The position numbers and the translations under genes were made by a program. Positions 1 to 7,652 of a stretch of DNA of 11,159 nt are shown here, in pieces. Each line of letters starts with the position of its first letter. Position 1 is the first letter of the stretch. Source of the stretch: an uncultured Collinsella sp. (GTDB lineage Bacteria; Actinomycetota; Coriobacteriia; Coriobacteriales; Coriobacteriaceae). The stretch is from positions 1-11,159 of the forward strand of contig CABSMZ010000048.1 in the NCBI GenBank assembly GCA_902478875.1, written 5' to 3'. The notes beneath the pieces are model-generated. The model had not been told where the DNA came from. It saw nothing but the letters and a program-made list of their open reading frames with translations, and searched no databases.

Positions 1-44
1 ATCTAGTACGGTCTCGTGGGCTCGGAGATGTGTATAAGAGACAG
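1..44 (+). other. Illumina Nextera/Tn5 adapter with i7 index (non-biological)
   Basis: Bases 11-44 equal the Nextera read-2 transposase adapter, ending in the 19-bp Tn5 mosaic end AGATGTGTATAAGAGACAG at 26-44. Bases 3-10 (CTAGTACG) sit exactly where the i7 index belongs and match the index I recall as Nextera N702 (CGTACTAG when read). Bases 1-2 (AT) fit the end of the P7 flow-cell sequence. This is library-preparation sequence left on a contig end, not part of the genome. It creates a spurious extension of the reading frame of the first gene. Confidence 0.97.
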
Positions 45-152
45 GACAATACCAATGCGGTCGCCCTCGCCCACGCCGAGCGTCACGCTATCGAAAATAT
101 GCTTGGTGGGAAACTCTAGGCTGACGGAATCGCATCCCAAAAGAATCGCCAT
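45..152 (-). CDS. ABC-F family ATPase, N-terminal fragment (contig edge)
   Basis: Only the first 36 codons are genomic; the gene is cut at base 45 by the contig end and adapter. The start at 152 follows a good Shine-Dalgarno (GAAGGAG, about 8 bases upstream). The peptide opens MAILLGCDSVSLEF, continues through residues PTKHIFDSVTLGV and reaches GDRIGIV. This is the typical first beta-sheet of an ATP-binding cassette just before Walker A, with the short N-terminus seen in soluble ABC-F (Uup/EttA-like) proteins that act on ribosomes. No Walker motif is inside the fragment, so an ordinary ABC transporter ATPase is not excluded, but the cassette starting at residue 2-3 without a membrane domain favours ABC-F. 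It is the next gene downstream of pstB on the same strand, separated by a terminator, so it is probably an independent unit. Confidence 0.72.
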
Positions 153-187
153 ATGCCCTGCTCCTTCGTAGAAATTCAACGTTGTCC

Positions 188-196
188 ATGATAGCA
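188..196 (-). promoter_or_regulatory. Possible extended -10 for the ABC-F gene
   Basis: Read on the minus strand, 196-188 is TGCTATCAT, an extended -10 (TGnTATCAT) lying 36 bases before the ATG at 152. The expected -35 position (about 211-216) reads TGGTTT, a weak match. The call rests on the -10 alone plus its position between the pstB terminator and this gene. Confidence 0.25.
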
Positions 197-263
197 GCGA
201 GCCCCACCCCAAACCACCACGAAGGCGCCTGTCCCCTTTGTGGCGGTCGTTTCGGTCGCAGAG

Positions 264-302
264 CAAAAAGGCGGGCCATCTCCCAAAAGAGATGACCCGC
301 CT
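264..302 (-). terminator. Rho-independent terminator of the pst operon
   Basis: A strong inverted repeat: 269-282 pairs with 289-302 (AGGCGGG with CCCGCCT, then one C/A mismatch, then CATCTC with GAGATG) around a 6-base loop. On the minus strand the stem is followed at once by a TTTTT run (264-268). It lies 56 bases past the pstB stop codon, so it ends the pstSCAB transcript and separates it from the ABC-F gene. Confidence 0.88.
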
Positions 303-357
303 CTCCAATCAGTCCCGTGACAACCGTGGCCGCCGCGGGCCTCAAGCATGCCCCGGA

Positions 358-1226
<869 letters not shown>

Positions 1227-1230
<4 letters not shown>

Positions 1231-2153
1231 TCGGCCGTCATCCTCCTTGCCAGTTGCTTGCCCACGATACGGGCGACTACGTTAAACAGCAGCACGCAAA
1301 TCATCAGCAGCGCCGCGGTGCCCCAGACGATCTGCTGGGCCTCGGGGCTGCCCTCGCCATAGATCTTGTAGATATGCACGGCGAGCGACTCGCCAGGGCG
1401 GAACACGTTCCAGGCACAGGTGGGGCTCGACAGGTTAAAGCTCAAGAAGTTCAGGCGAACCGGCGAGCTCATACCCGAGGTAAAGAGCAGTGCTGCGGCC
1501 TCGCCAAACACACGGCCGGCCGAAAGCACGATGCCGGTCACGATGGCGGGCATGGCCTCGGGAATCAGGATGTGCAGCGTGGCCTCCCAGCGGGTAAGGC
1601 CCATGGCCAGGCATGCATCGCGCTGGGCCTGTGGCACGTCCTCGAGCGCCTGCTGGATCACGCGCACCAGGATGGGGATATTGAACATGGTGAGCGCGAC
1701 AGCGCCGGAGATGATGGAGTACTTCCAGCCCAGCTGCACCGAGAACACCAGAAAGCCGAACATGCCGACGACGATGGAAGGCAGCGAGGACAGCGTCTCG
1801 ATGGCGGTAGAGGCGATGTCGCGGATAGGGCCGTTCGGCACGTACTCAACCAGGAAGACCGCTCCGCCTAGGCTGATGGGCACCGAGATGATCAGAGCGA
1901 TCAGCAGCAGGTAGAACGAGTCGAACAGCTGGTAGAGCACGCCGCCCTGCGTTCCGTTGGCGCGCGACGGCTCTGTGAGAAAGCCCGGCTGGAACAGCGT
2001 CGAGATGCCCTCGAACAGGATATAGGCCACCATGGAGATGACGATGAGCATGACGATGGCGACGATCGCCGTCAACACGCCCGTGACGAAGCGGTCCTGC
2101 TTTTGGACGCGCCCGAGCCTCGCCTCGTCGATGTGGATACGCGTGCTAGCCAC
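1227..2153 (-). CDS. pstA: Phosphate ABC transporter permease PstA
   Basis: One of the two membrane subunits of the PstSCAB phosphate importer; 308 residues. After a short basic cytoplasmic N-terminus, hydrophobic segments lie near residues 24-48, 79-103, 122-140, 146-166, 200-220 and 277-298, the six-helix layout of PstA. The ATPase-contacting EAA loop is visible at about 179-200 (DACLAMGLTRWEATL...IPEA). The start codon is GTG at 2153 and overlaps the end of pstC by 8 bases (2146-2153). The Shine-Dalgarno there is only a weak AAGGGGG or GAAGG, so translation is probably coupled to pstC. The gene also overlaps pstB by 4 bases at its 3' end. The serine/threonine-rich periplasmic loop at 226-248 and the late FRPGESLAVHIYKIYGEGS segment match PstA more than PstC. 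Confidence 0.95.
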
Positions 2154-3054
2154 GAGCCTTCGCCCCCTTGCGGCCGATAAGGTGGATGATCAGGATGAAG
2201 ATGAGGCTCATGCCCATCAGCAGCAGGCCGAGTGCCCACAGAACATCATCCTGGGCCGAGCCCTCGGCATAGACCGCCATGGACGTGGTGAGCGTGGTGG
2301 TGATAGTGGACGCCGGCGACAGCAGCGACATCGGCATGGCCTCGATGCCGCCGATAACCATGCGCACGGCGAGCGTCTCGCCAAAGGCGCGGGTCATACC
2401 CAGGATGACCGCAGTCATGAGCGACGGCATGGCGGACTTGAGCACCACGTGCCAGATGGTCTGCCAGCGGGTGTAGCCCAGCGCGAGCGAGCCCTGGCGG
2501 TAGCTGTCGGGCACGGCGCGCAGGCCGTCGACCGAAAGCGTGGTCATGGTCGGCAGGATCATGACGGCCAGTACGATGGCACCGGGCAGGATACCCAAGC
2601 CCGTGCTCACGTGGAAAACGCTCTTCATAAGGCCGACGACAACGTGAAAGCCGATCAAGCCAAAGACGACCGAGGGAATACCGGTCAAAAGCTCAATAAG
2701 CGGCTGAAAGATCTTGGAGCCAAATTTTGGTTGGATCTCGACCGCAAAGATGGCAGAGCCGATGGCGATGGGCAACGCGATGAGCGTGGAGAGCACCATG
2801 ACCGCAAACGAGGTGACGATCAGGGGCAGGGCGCCGGTGTAGGGCAGGCCGTTTTTAGCCGTGTTGGCCAGGTCCCACTTGGTGCCGGTGAAAAACTCGA
2901 CGACCGAGACGCCGTCTTTGACAAAAGCCGAGAGGCCCTTTTGGGCGACCATAAAGATGAGCGCGGCAACGACAAGCGTCACGAGCGCTACGCACGCGCC
3001 CGTGACGCACAGGCCCACGTTCTCAAGGTCGCGCTTTGGCAGCTGTTTTGCCAT
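2146..3054 (-). CDS. pstC: Phosphate ABC transporter permease PstC
   Basis: The partner permease of PstA in the PstSCAB importer; 302 residues. Hydrophobic segments lie at about 14-37, 74-105, 117-140, 153-172, 211-235 and 270-293. The EAA loop is at 188-210 (GSLALGYTRWQTIWHVVLKSAMP region). The sequence LLTGIPSVVFGLIGF (122-136) and the TRAFGETLAVRMVIGG block (221-236) are characteristic of PstC. ATG at 3054 has GGAAAGG as Shine-Dalgarno with 5 bases of spacing. The gene starts 25 bases after the pstS stop, so it belongs to the same transcript. The gene is complete and nothing in it is unusual. Confidence 0.95.
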   Translation of the reverse strand: MAKQLPKRDLENVGLCVTGACVALVTLVVAALIFMVAQKGLSAFVKDGVSVVEFFTGTKWDLANTAKNGLPYTGALPLIVTSFAVMVLSTLIALPIAIGSAIFAVEIQPKFGSKIFQPLIELLTGIPSVVFGLIGFHVVVGLMKSVFHVSTGLGILPGAIVLAVMILPTMTTLSVDGLRAVPDSYRQGSLALGYTRWQTIWHVVLKSAMPSLMTAVILGMTRAFGETLAVRMVIGGIEAMPMSLLSPASTITTTLTTSMAVYAEGSAQDDVLWALGLLLMGMSLIFILIIHLIGRKGAKARG

Positions 3055-3079
3055 TGCAAACCTTTCCGGGGGCGACTAC

Positions 3080-4018
3080 TTATTTAGCGGAGACCTTGCC
3101 GCTGGCGTCCTTGACGACCTTCATGGCAGAGACGGGGATGAAGCCCTGCTCCTCGACGAGCTTGCCCTGGACGTCGTCGGAAAGCATGAACTCCAGGAAG
3201 GCCTTGGTAGCCTCGTCGGCGTCCTTTGCACAGTACATGTGCTCGGTCGCCCAGATCTTGAAGGAGCCGTCGGTGACATTCTTGCTCTTGGGCTCCACGC
3301 CCTCGACCTTGATGGCGTTGAACTTGGAGTCGTCGAAGTGCGAGAAGTCGAGGTAGGAGATGGCGTTGTCGGTGCTGGCCATCTGAGTCTGGACATCGCC
3401 GGACTTGTCGAGCTCGGCGTCGCCCTTAAAGTCGACGGCTTCGTCGCCAAAGACGGCAGCCTCGAAGGTGGCGCGGGTACCGGAGCCGGCCTTGCGGTTG
3501 AGCACGACGATGGCAGCGTCGTCGCCGCCGACCTCCTTCCAGTTGGTAATCTGACCGGAGAAGATACCCTTGAGCTGCTCGAGGGACAGGTCGTCGACCT
3601 TGACGTTCTTGGAGACGACGGGGCCCATGCCCACGACGGCGACCTCGTGGTCGACGAGGTTCTTGACTTGATCGGCCTCAAGCTTGGTCTCGGCGAAGAC
3701 GTCGGAGTTGCCGATGGTGACGGTGCCGGCGGCGACAGCGGTCAGGCCCTTGCCCGAACCGTTACCCGAGCCGGAGACGGAGACATCGGGGTTGGCGTCC
3801 ATGAACTTCTCGGCAGCGGCCTCGACGAGAGCCTGGAACGAAGAGGCACCGTCGTAGGTCACCTCGCCGGAGACGGACTCGGCAGCAGCGGCGCTACCCT
3901 TGTCGGCGGCATCGGATGCGCCGGAGCCGCCGCACCCAACGAGACCGAGACCGACGATGCTGGCAAGACCACCAGCGAGGCCGAGGAACTGACGACGAGA
4001 ATAAGCCTGATCGAGCAT
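3080..4018 (-). CDS. pstS: Phosphate-binding lipoprotein PstS, Tat-type signal
   Basis: This is the extracytoplasmic phosphate receptor that delivers phosphate to PstCA. I start it at 4018 (312 residues) because AAAGGAAG (4022-4029) lies 3 bases upstream; an upstream in-frame start at 4051 would place that Shine-Dalgarno inside the coding sequence. The N-terminus carries a twin-arginine motif SRRQFLG (7-13), a hydrophobic stretch, and a lipobox LVGC with Cys29 followed by Gly/Ser linker. It is therefore predicted to be exported folded by Tat and lipid-anchored. Binding-protein hallmarks include GASS (57-60), SGSGNGSGKGL (82-92), NSD (104-106), NRKAGSGTR (174-182) and ISYLDFS (220-226). It is first in the operon, as usual, and the only gene of the operon with a long upstream region. 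Confidence 0.95.
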   Translation of the reverse strand: MLDQAYSRRQFLGLAGGLASIVGLGLVGCGGSGASDAADKGSAAAAESVSGEVTYDGASSFQALVEAAAEKFMDANPDVSVSGSGNGSGKGLTAVAAGTVTIGNSDVFAETKLEADQVKNLVDHEVAVVGMGPVVSKNVKVDDLSLEQLKGIFSGQITNWKEVGGDDAAIVVLNRKAGSGTRATFEAAVFGDEAVDFKGDAELDKSGDVQTQMASTDNAISYLDFSHFDDSKFNAIKVEGVEPKSKNVTDGSFKIWATEHMYCAKDADEATKAFLEFMLSDDVQGKLVEEQGFIPVSAMKVVKDASGKVSAK

Positions 4019-4043
4019 GATCTTCCTTTCATACATGCGATTC

Positions 4044-4060
4044 GCGGGCACCCTGCCCGC
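4044..4060 (-). other. Hairpin in the pstS leader
   Basis: A perfect 7-bp inverted repeat, GCGGGCA / TGCCCGC with a 3-base loop, ends 26 bases before the pstS start codon and about 14 bases before its Shine-Dalgarno. No U-run follows, so it is not an intrinsic terminator. It may stabilise the mRNA 5' end or tune translation, but function is a guess. Confidence 0.5.
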
Positions 4061-4159
4061 TTTGCTGTTTGGAAAGATACGGCCTCGAGCGGGCGAAGAC
4101 CGCCTTATCTGCAGTTTCTTACGGGCTTTTGATAGACCCTTACCGCAAGCGCGACCCAG

Positions 4160-4193
4160 CCTTTACAAACGAATAACAAACCCGCCGCCAAAC
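4160..4193 (-). promoter_or_regulatory. Candidate PHO-box-like direct repeats upstream of pstS
   Basis: On the minus strand this reads GTTTGGC, 5 bases, GTTTGTT, 4 bases (ATTC), GTTTGTA, 4 bases (AAGG). The two downstream units are spaced exactly 11 bp apart and the first by 12 bp. Actinobacterial PhoP sites are direct repeats of 11 bp built from 7 conserved plus 4 variable bases, and pst operons are the classic target. The repeat lies 142-175 bases upstream of the pstS start, which fits an activator site if the transcript has a long leader. I see no convincing -10 at a fixed distance, so the promoter itself is not placed. The heptamer differs from the Streptomyces GTTCACC, hence moderate confidence. 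Confidence 0.45.
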
Positions 4194-4215
4194 ATGGCCA
4201 GTCTTTTACACCAAT

Positions 4216-4291
4216 AAAAACGAAGTTGCGGTGAAATAGTTCCTGTTTGGCCATCAAATGGCCCATTCTAGGAACTATTCCACCGCAACTT
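4216..4291 (-). terminator. Likely terminator of the HAD-dipeptidase transcript (uses repeat copy 1)
   Basis: Read on the minus strand from the dipeptidase, the 69-bp hairpin is followed by CG and then TTTTT (4216-4220), giving a stem plus U-run. The stem is far longer than a typical terminator but its position is right. The pst promoter region starts immediately beyond it. Confidence 0.65.
4223..4291. repeat. Hairpin repeat, copy 1 (complete, 69 bp)
   Basis: An interspersed palindromic repeat. The outer arms 4223-4244 and 4270-4291 pair over 22 bases with one A/C mismatch, and an inner hairpin GGCCAT-CAA-ATGGCC occupies the centre. Copies 2 (7496-7564) and 3 (11059-11104) share the left arm core TTGCGGTGAAATAG; in copy 3 the second T is A. 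Its location, 21 bases past the dipeptidase stop and upstream of pstS, and the T-run on the minus strand make it the likely terminator of the dipeptidase transcript. Confidence 0.9.
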
Positions 4292-4312
4292 AGATTGGGA
4301 AACCGCGTAACC

Positions 4313-5749
4313 TTAAAGCTCTAATTCATTCAAACGAAGGATCGCCACGATATAGATCTTGAGAGCTTGCTTGAGCTGTTCCTCGTTGGCGCACTCGTTG
4401 GGGCCGTGCATCTGGCCACCCCATGCAGGAAGCTCAAGGCCGGTCTCCTCGGGGCCAAACGACACAGCGCGAGCAAAGTTGCGCGCGTACGTGCCACCGC
4501 CCATGGCGAAGGGCTCGGCATGCTTACCCGTAAACTCGTTATAGGTATCGATAAGCGCCTTCACGGCCGGATCATCGGCAGAGACCGAGAACGGCACCTT
4601 CGCGCGACCCAGCTGGCACGTCACACCAAAGCGGCCCACGAGCGGCTCGAGCTGCTCGCGGATGGTATCGGCGCTCGTGCTATCGGGGAAGCGCACGTCG
4701 ATTACCTGCTCAATGTGACCATCCGCCACGCGGATGACGCCGGGGTTGCAGGTGAGCGGGCCAAACGCGGGGCTCGTCGCGTCGATACCCAGGCCGCGGC
4801 CATAGGCATCCGCATGCACAAAGGCCAGAAACTTGACAAACTCGTGCTCGGCAGGCGTCAGCAGGCGCTCATCGCGTGCGCCAAACGCGTCCTCGGCCTC
4901 GCGCAGATACGCCACGATGAGGCCAACGGCATTGATCGTTCCCTCGGGCATCGAGGCATGACCGCCAATGCCGTGAGCGAAAATCTGCGCATGTCCGTTA
5001 TCGAGCGCCGTAATCTCTAGGCGGTCGGCGTTCTCGACCGGCGCCGGCAGCTCATCGGCGGCAATCGCGAGCTCGCAGATAGACTGCGACGGAATGGCGT
5101 TGCTCGCCTCGGCACCGCTCCAGGACACAATGCGTCCGCCGTCGATCTTGGAGCTCACAAACGTCGCCCCAAACTGGCCCTTCTCGGCATTGCAGACCGG
5201 AAACTCGGCATCGGGTGTAAACAGAAAGTCGGGGTCTGCATAGTTCTCCAGATAATGGTGAACGTCGGACATGCCCACTTCCTCATCGCATCCCAGCAGC
5301 GCGCGGAAGGTATAGCGCGGGGTGATGCCGTGCTTGAGCAGATAGGCGCCGGCGTAGAGCGACAGTACCGCCGGACCCTTGTCGTCGATAACGCCGCGAC
5401 CGAGCAGCCAGCCCTCGCGACGCTCCATCGCAAACGGGTCGGTATTCCAACCGGGGCCGGCGGGAACCACGTCCACGTGGCAGATGGTCGCGAGCTGCTT
5501 GTCGCCGCGGCCCGGAATATCGGCAATGCCCACAAAGCCCTCGTCATCGCTCGTCTGGTAGCCGAGCTTTTGCGCGATACCGAGCGCGCAATCAAGCGCA
5601 TCACGGACCGGGCGGCCAAACGGCGCACCGGGCTCCGCATCGGTAGCAACGGCCACGGACGGATAGCCCACCAGCTGCTCGATATCGGCGACAACGTCCT
5701 CCCAGACCTCGTCGACATACTCAGCGACGCTCTGCTCCACCTGATTCAT
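4313..5749 (-). CDS. M20-family metal-dependent dipeptidase (PepV/Sapep-like)
   Basis: A cytoplasmic zinc or manganese dipeptidase expected to cleave short peptides; 478 residues, the usual length for PepV/Sapep-type enzymes. Metal-site residues are visible: H91 and D93 in HVDVVPAG, D122 in GRGVIDDKGP, the catalytic and metal glutamates in CDEEVG (E156, E157), D180 in TPDAEFP and H448 in GGQMHGPNE near the C-terminus. The lid-domain motif GIGGHASMPEGTINA (260-274) supplies the histidine that contacts substrate. The start at 5749 is chosen because AAGGAGGT (5755-5762) sits 5 bases upstream; a longer frame to 5794 adds an Arg-rich peptide containing that Shine-Dalgarno. It lies 54 bases downstream of the HAD gene on the same strand, so a two-gene transcript is likely. 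Precise substrate cannot be told from sequence. Confidence 0.9.
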   Translation of the reverse strand: MNQVEQSVAEYVDEVWEDVVADIEQLVGYPSVAVATDAEPGAPFGRPVRDALDCALGIAQKLGYQTSDDEGFVGIADIPGRGDKQLATICHVDVVPAGPGWNTDPFAMERREGWLLGRGVIDDKGPAVLSLYAGAYLLKHGITPRYTFRALLGCDEEVGMSDVHHYLENYADPDFLFTPDAEFPVCNAEKGQFGATFVSSKIDGGRIVSWSGAEASNAIPSQSICELAIAADELPAPVENADRLEITALDNGHAQIFAHGIGGHASMPEGTINAVGLIVAYLREAEDAFGARDERLLTPAEHEFVKFLAFVHADAYGRGLGIDATSPAFGPLTCNPGVIRVADGHIEQVIDVRFPDSTSADTIREQLEPLVGRFGVTCQLGRAKVPFSVSADDPAVKALIDTYNEFTGKHAEPFAMGGGTYARNFARAVSFGPEETGLELPAWGGQMHGPNECANEEQLKQALKIYIVAILRLNELEL

Positions 5750-5803
5750 GGACGACCTCCTTACCAATGAGCGGCGAGCGCGCCCGCCTCTCACATCACA
5801 TAC

Positions 5804-6466
5804 TTATATAGCGAAAAGTTTAGCAAGCTCGGCCACCGAGTGCACCACCGCATCGGCGCCCGCGGCCTCGTGCTCCCCCGGTGCCGCCGCGCCCGAATAG
5901 ATGCCGATACACGGCACGCCCATCGCGTGCGCGCCCTCCACATCGTTAAAGCGGTCGCCGATCATCACGGCACCGTCGGCCGTCGCGCCCAGGGCCGCCA
6001 GCGCATCGCGGACCGAATCCGCCTTGGTCTCGCGCCCCTGCGGCGGATTCATGCCAACCACGGCCTCAAACTGGCAAAGCCCCAGCTCATGCACCATATC
6101 GATGCACTTCGTTTCCATGCGCGACGTCGCGACGGCCATACGCTTGCCTTGGGCGACCAACCCATCCAGCAGCTCGGGGATCCCGTCGAACACGGGGTAC
6201 TCATCCGGCCCCAGCTCATCGAAAAAGGCACGGTACTCGTCGGCCACCACAAGCGATTCCTCGCGCGAGAAGCCATAAAAGTCGTGGAAGCTCTTCCACA
6301 GGGGAGGCCCGATCATACGGCGCAGGTCACCCATCTGCGCTTCCGAAAACCCGCGCGCAGCAAGCGTCTTGCGCGTCGAGGTCATCACCGCCCGGCCTGT
6401 ATCGGCCACCGTGCCATCGAAATCAAACAGCACGACCGGCCGCTTGCATATCTCCAGCGCTGCCAT
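5804..6466 (-). CDS. HAD-superfamily phosphatase (phosphoglycolate phosphatase-like)
   Basis: A 220-residue haloacid-dehalogenase hydrolase. Motif I is DFDGT (15-19) with the nucleophile D15 and acid/base D17, motif II is VATSR (112-116), the motif III lysine is K148 in RETKAD, and motif IV is GDRFND (170-175). An alpha-helical cap occupies roughly residues 22-90, placing it in the Gph/PGP-type C1-cap group. Such enzymes dephosphorylate small phosphometabolites, but the substrate is not readable here. The start ATG at 6466 has GAAGAGGG with 6 bases of spacing. The ATG at 6472 would abut that Shine-Dalgarno and the GTG at 6499 would contain it, so both are less likely. It heads the probable HAD-dipeptidase transcript and diverges from the DegV gene. 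Confidence 0.88.
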   Translation of the reverse strand: MAALEICKRPVVLFDFDGTVADTGRAVMTSTRKTLAARGFSEAQMGDLRRMIGPPLWKSFHDFYGFSREESLVVADEYRAFFDELGPDEYPVFDGIPELLDGLVAQGKRMAVATSRMETKCIDMVHELGLCQFEAVVGMNPPQGRETKADSVRDALAALGATADGAVMIGDRFNDVEGAHAMGVPCIGIYSGAAAPGEHEAAGADAVVHSVAELAKLFAI

Positions 6467-6507
6467 CGGCATCCCTCTTCCCCAGTTGATGATTTCCACA
6501 CCGACAC

Positions 6508-6536
6508 TTCAAACTGTTGACTATTCAACAATTGAA
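6508..6536. promoter_or_regulatory. Possible operator in the divergent HAD/degV promoter region
   Basis: The 156-bp region 6467-6622 separates two divergent genes. It contains overlapping inverted repeats built from TTCAA/TTGA: TGTTGA-CTAT-TCAACA (6515-6530, perfect 6-bp arms) and TTCAA-CAA-TTGAA (6524-6536), with another TTCAA at 6508-6512. A TATACT (6561-6566) about 57 bases before the degV start could be its -10, but no good -35 lies 16-18 bp upstream. This fits a regulator site in a shared promoter; the regulator is unknown. Confidence 0.35.
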
Positions 6537-6622
6537 CCTAGCAATGTGGAATGACTCTACTATACTTGTCGCACTTTGCTCTCAGAAGGCGGCGCGCAAA
6601 CGCCCCAACGAAAGGTGCAATT

Positions 6623-7483
6623 ATGTCTTTTGCCATCATAACCGACTCCACGTCGGACATCTCCCCCGCCCGTGCCCAAGAGCTCGGCATTTACGTGATT
6701 CCACTGCATGTGATTATCGAGGGCGAGGATCTGCTCGACCAGGTGCAAATCACCGCCGAGGAATACGTCGCCCGCATGGCAGGCTCCGAGCAGCTACCGC
6801 ACACCTCGCAGCCGAGTGCCGGTGAATTCAAGGCACTCTTTGACCGCGTGCTCGCCGACGGCCACGATAGCGCCATCTTTATCTCGCTATGCAGCGAGTG
6901 GTCTGCCTGCTACGCCAACGCGTGCCAGGTGACCGATACCCACGAGCTCGACGTGCGCTGCATCGATTCGCGCACCGGCTCGGGCGCCGAGGGTCTGCTG
7001 GTAGAGTACGCGCTCGCCATGCGCGAGGACGGCCGCAGCCTAGACGAGACCGAGGCTCAGATCCGCGCGACGCTGCCCGACGCCCATCTGCTGCTGATTC
7101 CGCGCACGCTCGAGAACCTGGTCAAGAACGGCCGCGCGCCCAAGCTCGCTGGCCAGCTGACGCAGATGCTCAACATTCGCCTGGCCGTTTCGCCGGAGTG
7201 GAAATCGGGCGAGATCAAGGCCATCAAGAAGGGCCGCGGCGCCAAGCGCATCGTCGCCAACACCATGGCCGATTGCCTCGCATTTTTGGCTGAACACCCG
7301 GGTTCGAGCGTGCGCGTGCTCACGACCGGCGCCGCCGAGGAGCAAGAACTCGTCAACCAGGCGCTCGCGGGCCAGGACTACGTAGACGCCGGCACCGGCC
7401 CCATCGGCTGCACCATCGCGACCCACGTAGGCGTCGACGCCATCGCCATCAGCTACTGCCCCCGCTACCAGCCAACTCGCTAG
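6623..7483 (+). CDS. DegV family protein (FakB-like fatty-acid-binding protein)
   Basis: A 286-residue EDD-fold protein of the DegV family. Characterised members (FakB) bind a fatty acid and present it to the kinase FakA for acyl-phosphate formation. The N-terminus AIITDSTSDIS (4-14) is the family hallmark. It is followed by YVIPLHVI (24-31), the carboxylate-binding TSQPS loop (61-65), the RTGSGAEGLLVEYA segment (117-130), and RTLENLVKNGRAPKLAGQL (161-179) with LNIRLAVSPEWKSGEI after it. The C-terminal GPIGCTIATHVGVDA (259-273) corresponds to the conserved late glycine/histidine loop. The start at 6623 is preceded by AAAGGTG with 5 bases of spacing; a longer frame from 6551 lacks family similarity in its extra residues. 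The usual SGT-type motif near residue 90 reads SEWSACY. No fakA is present in the window. Transcription probably ends at hairpin repeat copy 2, 12 bases after the stop. Confidence 0.92.
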   Translation: MSFAIITDSTSDISPARAQELGIYVIPLHVIIEGEDLLDQVQITAEEYVARMAGSEQLPHTSQPSAGEFKALFDRVLADGHDSAIFISLCSEWSACYANACQVTDTHELDVRCIDSRTGSGAEGLLVEYALAMREDGRSLDETEAQIRATLPDAHLLLIPRTLENLVKNGRAPKLAGQLTQMLNIRLAVSPEWKSGEIKAIKKGRGAKRIVANTMADCLAFLAEHPGSSVRVLTTGAAEEQELVNQALAGQDYVDAGTGPIGCTIATHVGVDAIAISYCPRYQPTR

Positions 7484-7495
7484 GGACGCCCACAT

Positions 7496-7564
7496 CAGTT
7501 GCGGTGAAATAGGGACTGTTTTTGGCTTATCAGCCGCAAATCAATCCCCATTCCATCGCAACTT
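7496..7564. repeat. Hairpin repeat, copy 2 (complete, 69 bp)
   Basis: The same element as copy 1. Arms 7497-7517 and 7543-7563 pair with four wobble or mismatch positions, and the inner hairpin is GGCT-TATC-AGCC. Relative to copy 1 the outer stem changes from TTC/GAA to GGA/TCC, that is, both sides change together. It starts 12 bases after the degV stop and is followed by TTCTTTTG, so it can serve as that gene's terminator on the plus strand, with a rather weak U-run. Confidence 0.88.
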
Positions 7565-7652
7565 CTTTTGCTGAGCCATCCATATACAAGATATGCTGAC
7601 GATCGGCGCATTCCCAGCTGTTTGGGGGAGCTTCGACTAGCCCCTAGCGGTA

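Noticed and set aside
3..152. ABC-F gene extended through the adapter to base 3
   Set aside because: The final codons (LSLIHISEPTRPY) are the translated Nextera adapter, not genome sequence.
4019..4051. Upstream start for PstS at 4051
   Set aside because: It would put the Shine-Dalgarno inside the gene and add 11 residues before the Tat motif; the start at 4018 has ideal signals.
5750..5794. Longer dipeptidase starting at 5794
   Set aside because: The extra 15 residues are Arg-rich and unrelated to the family, and the AAGGAGGT lies directly before 5749.
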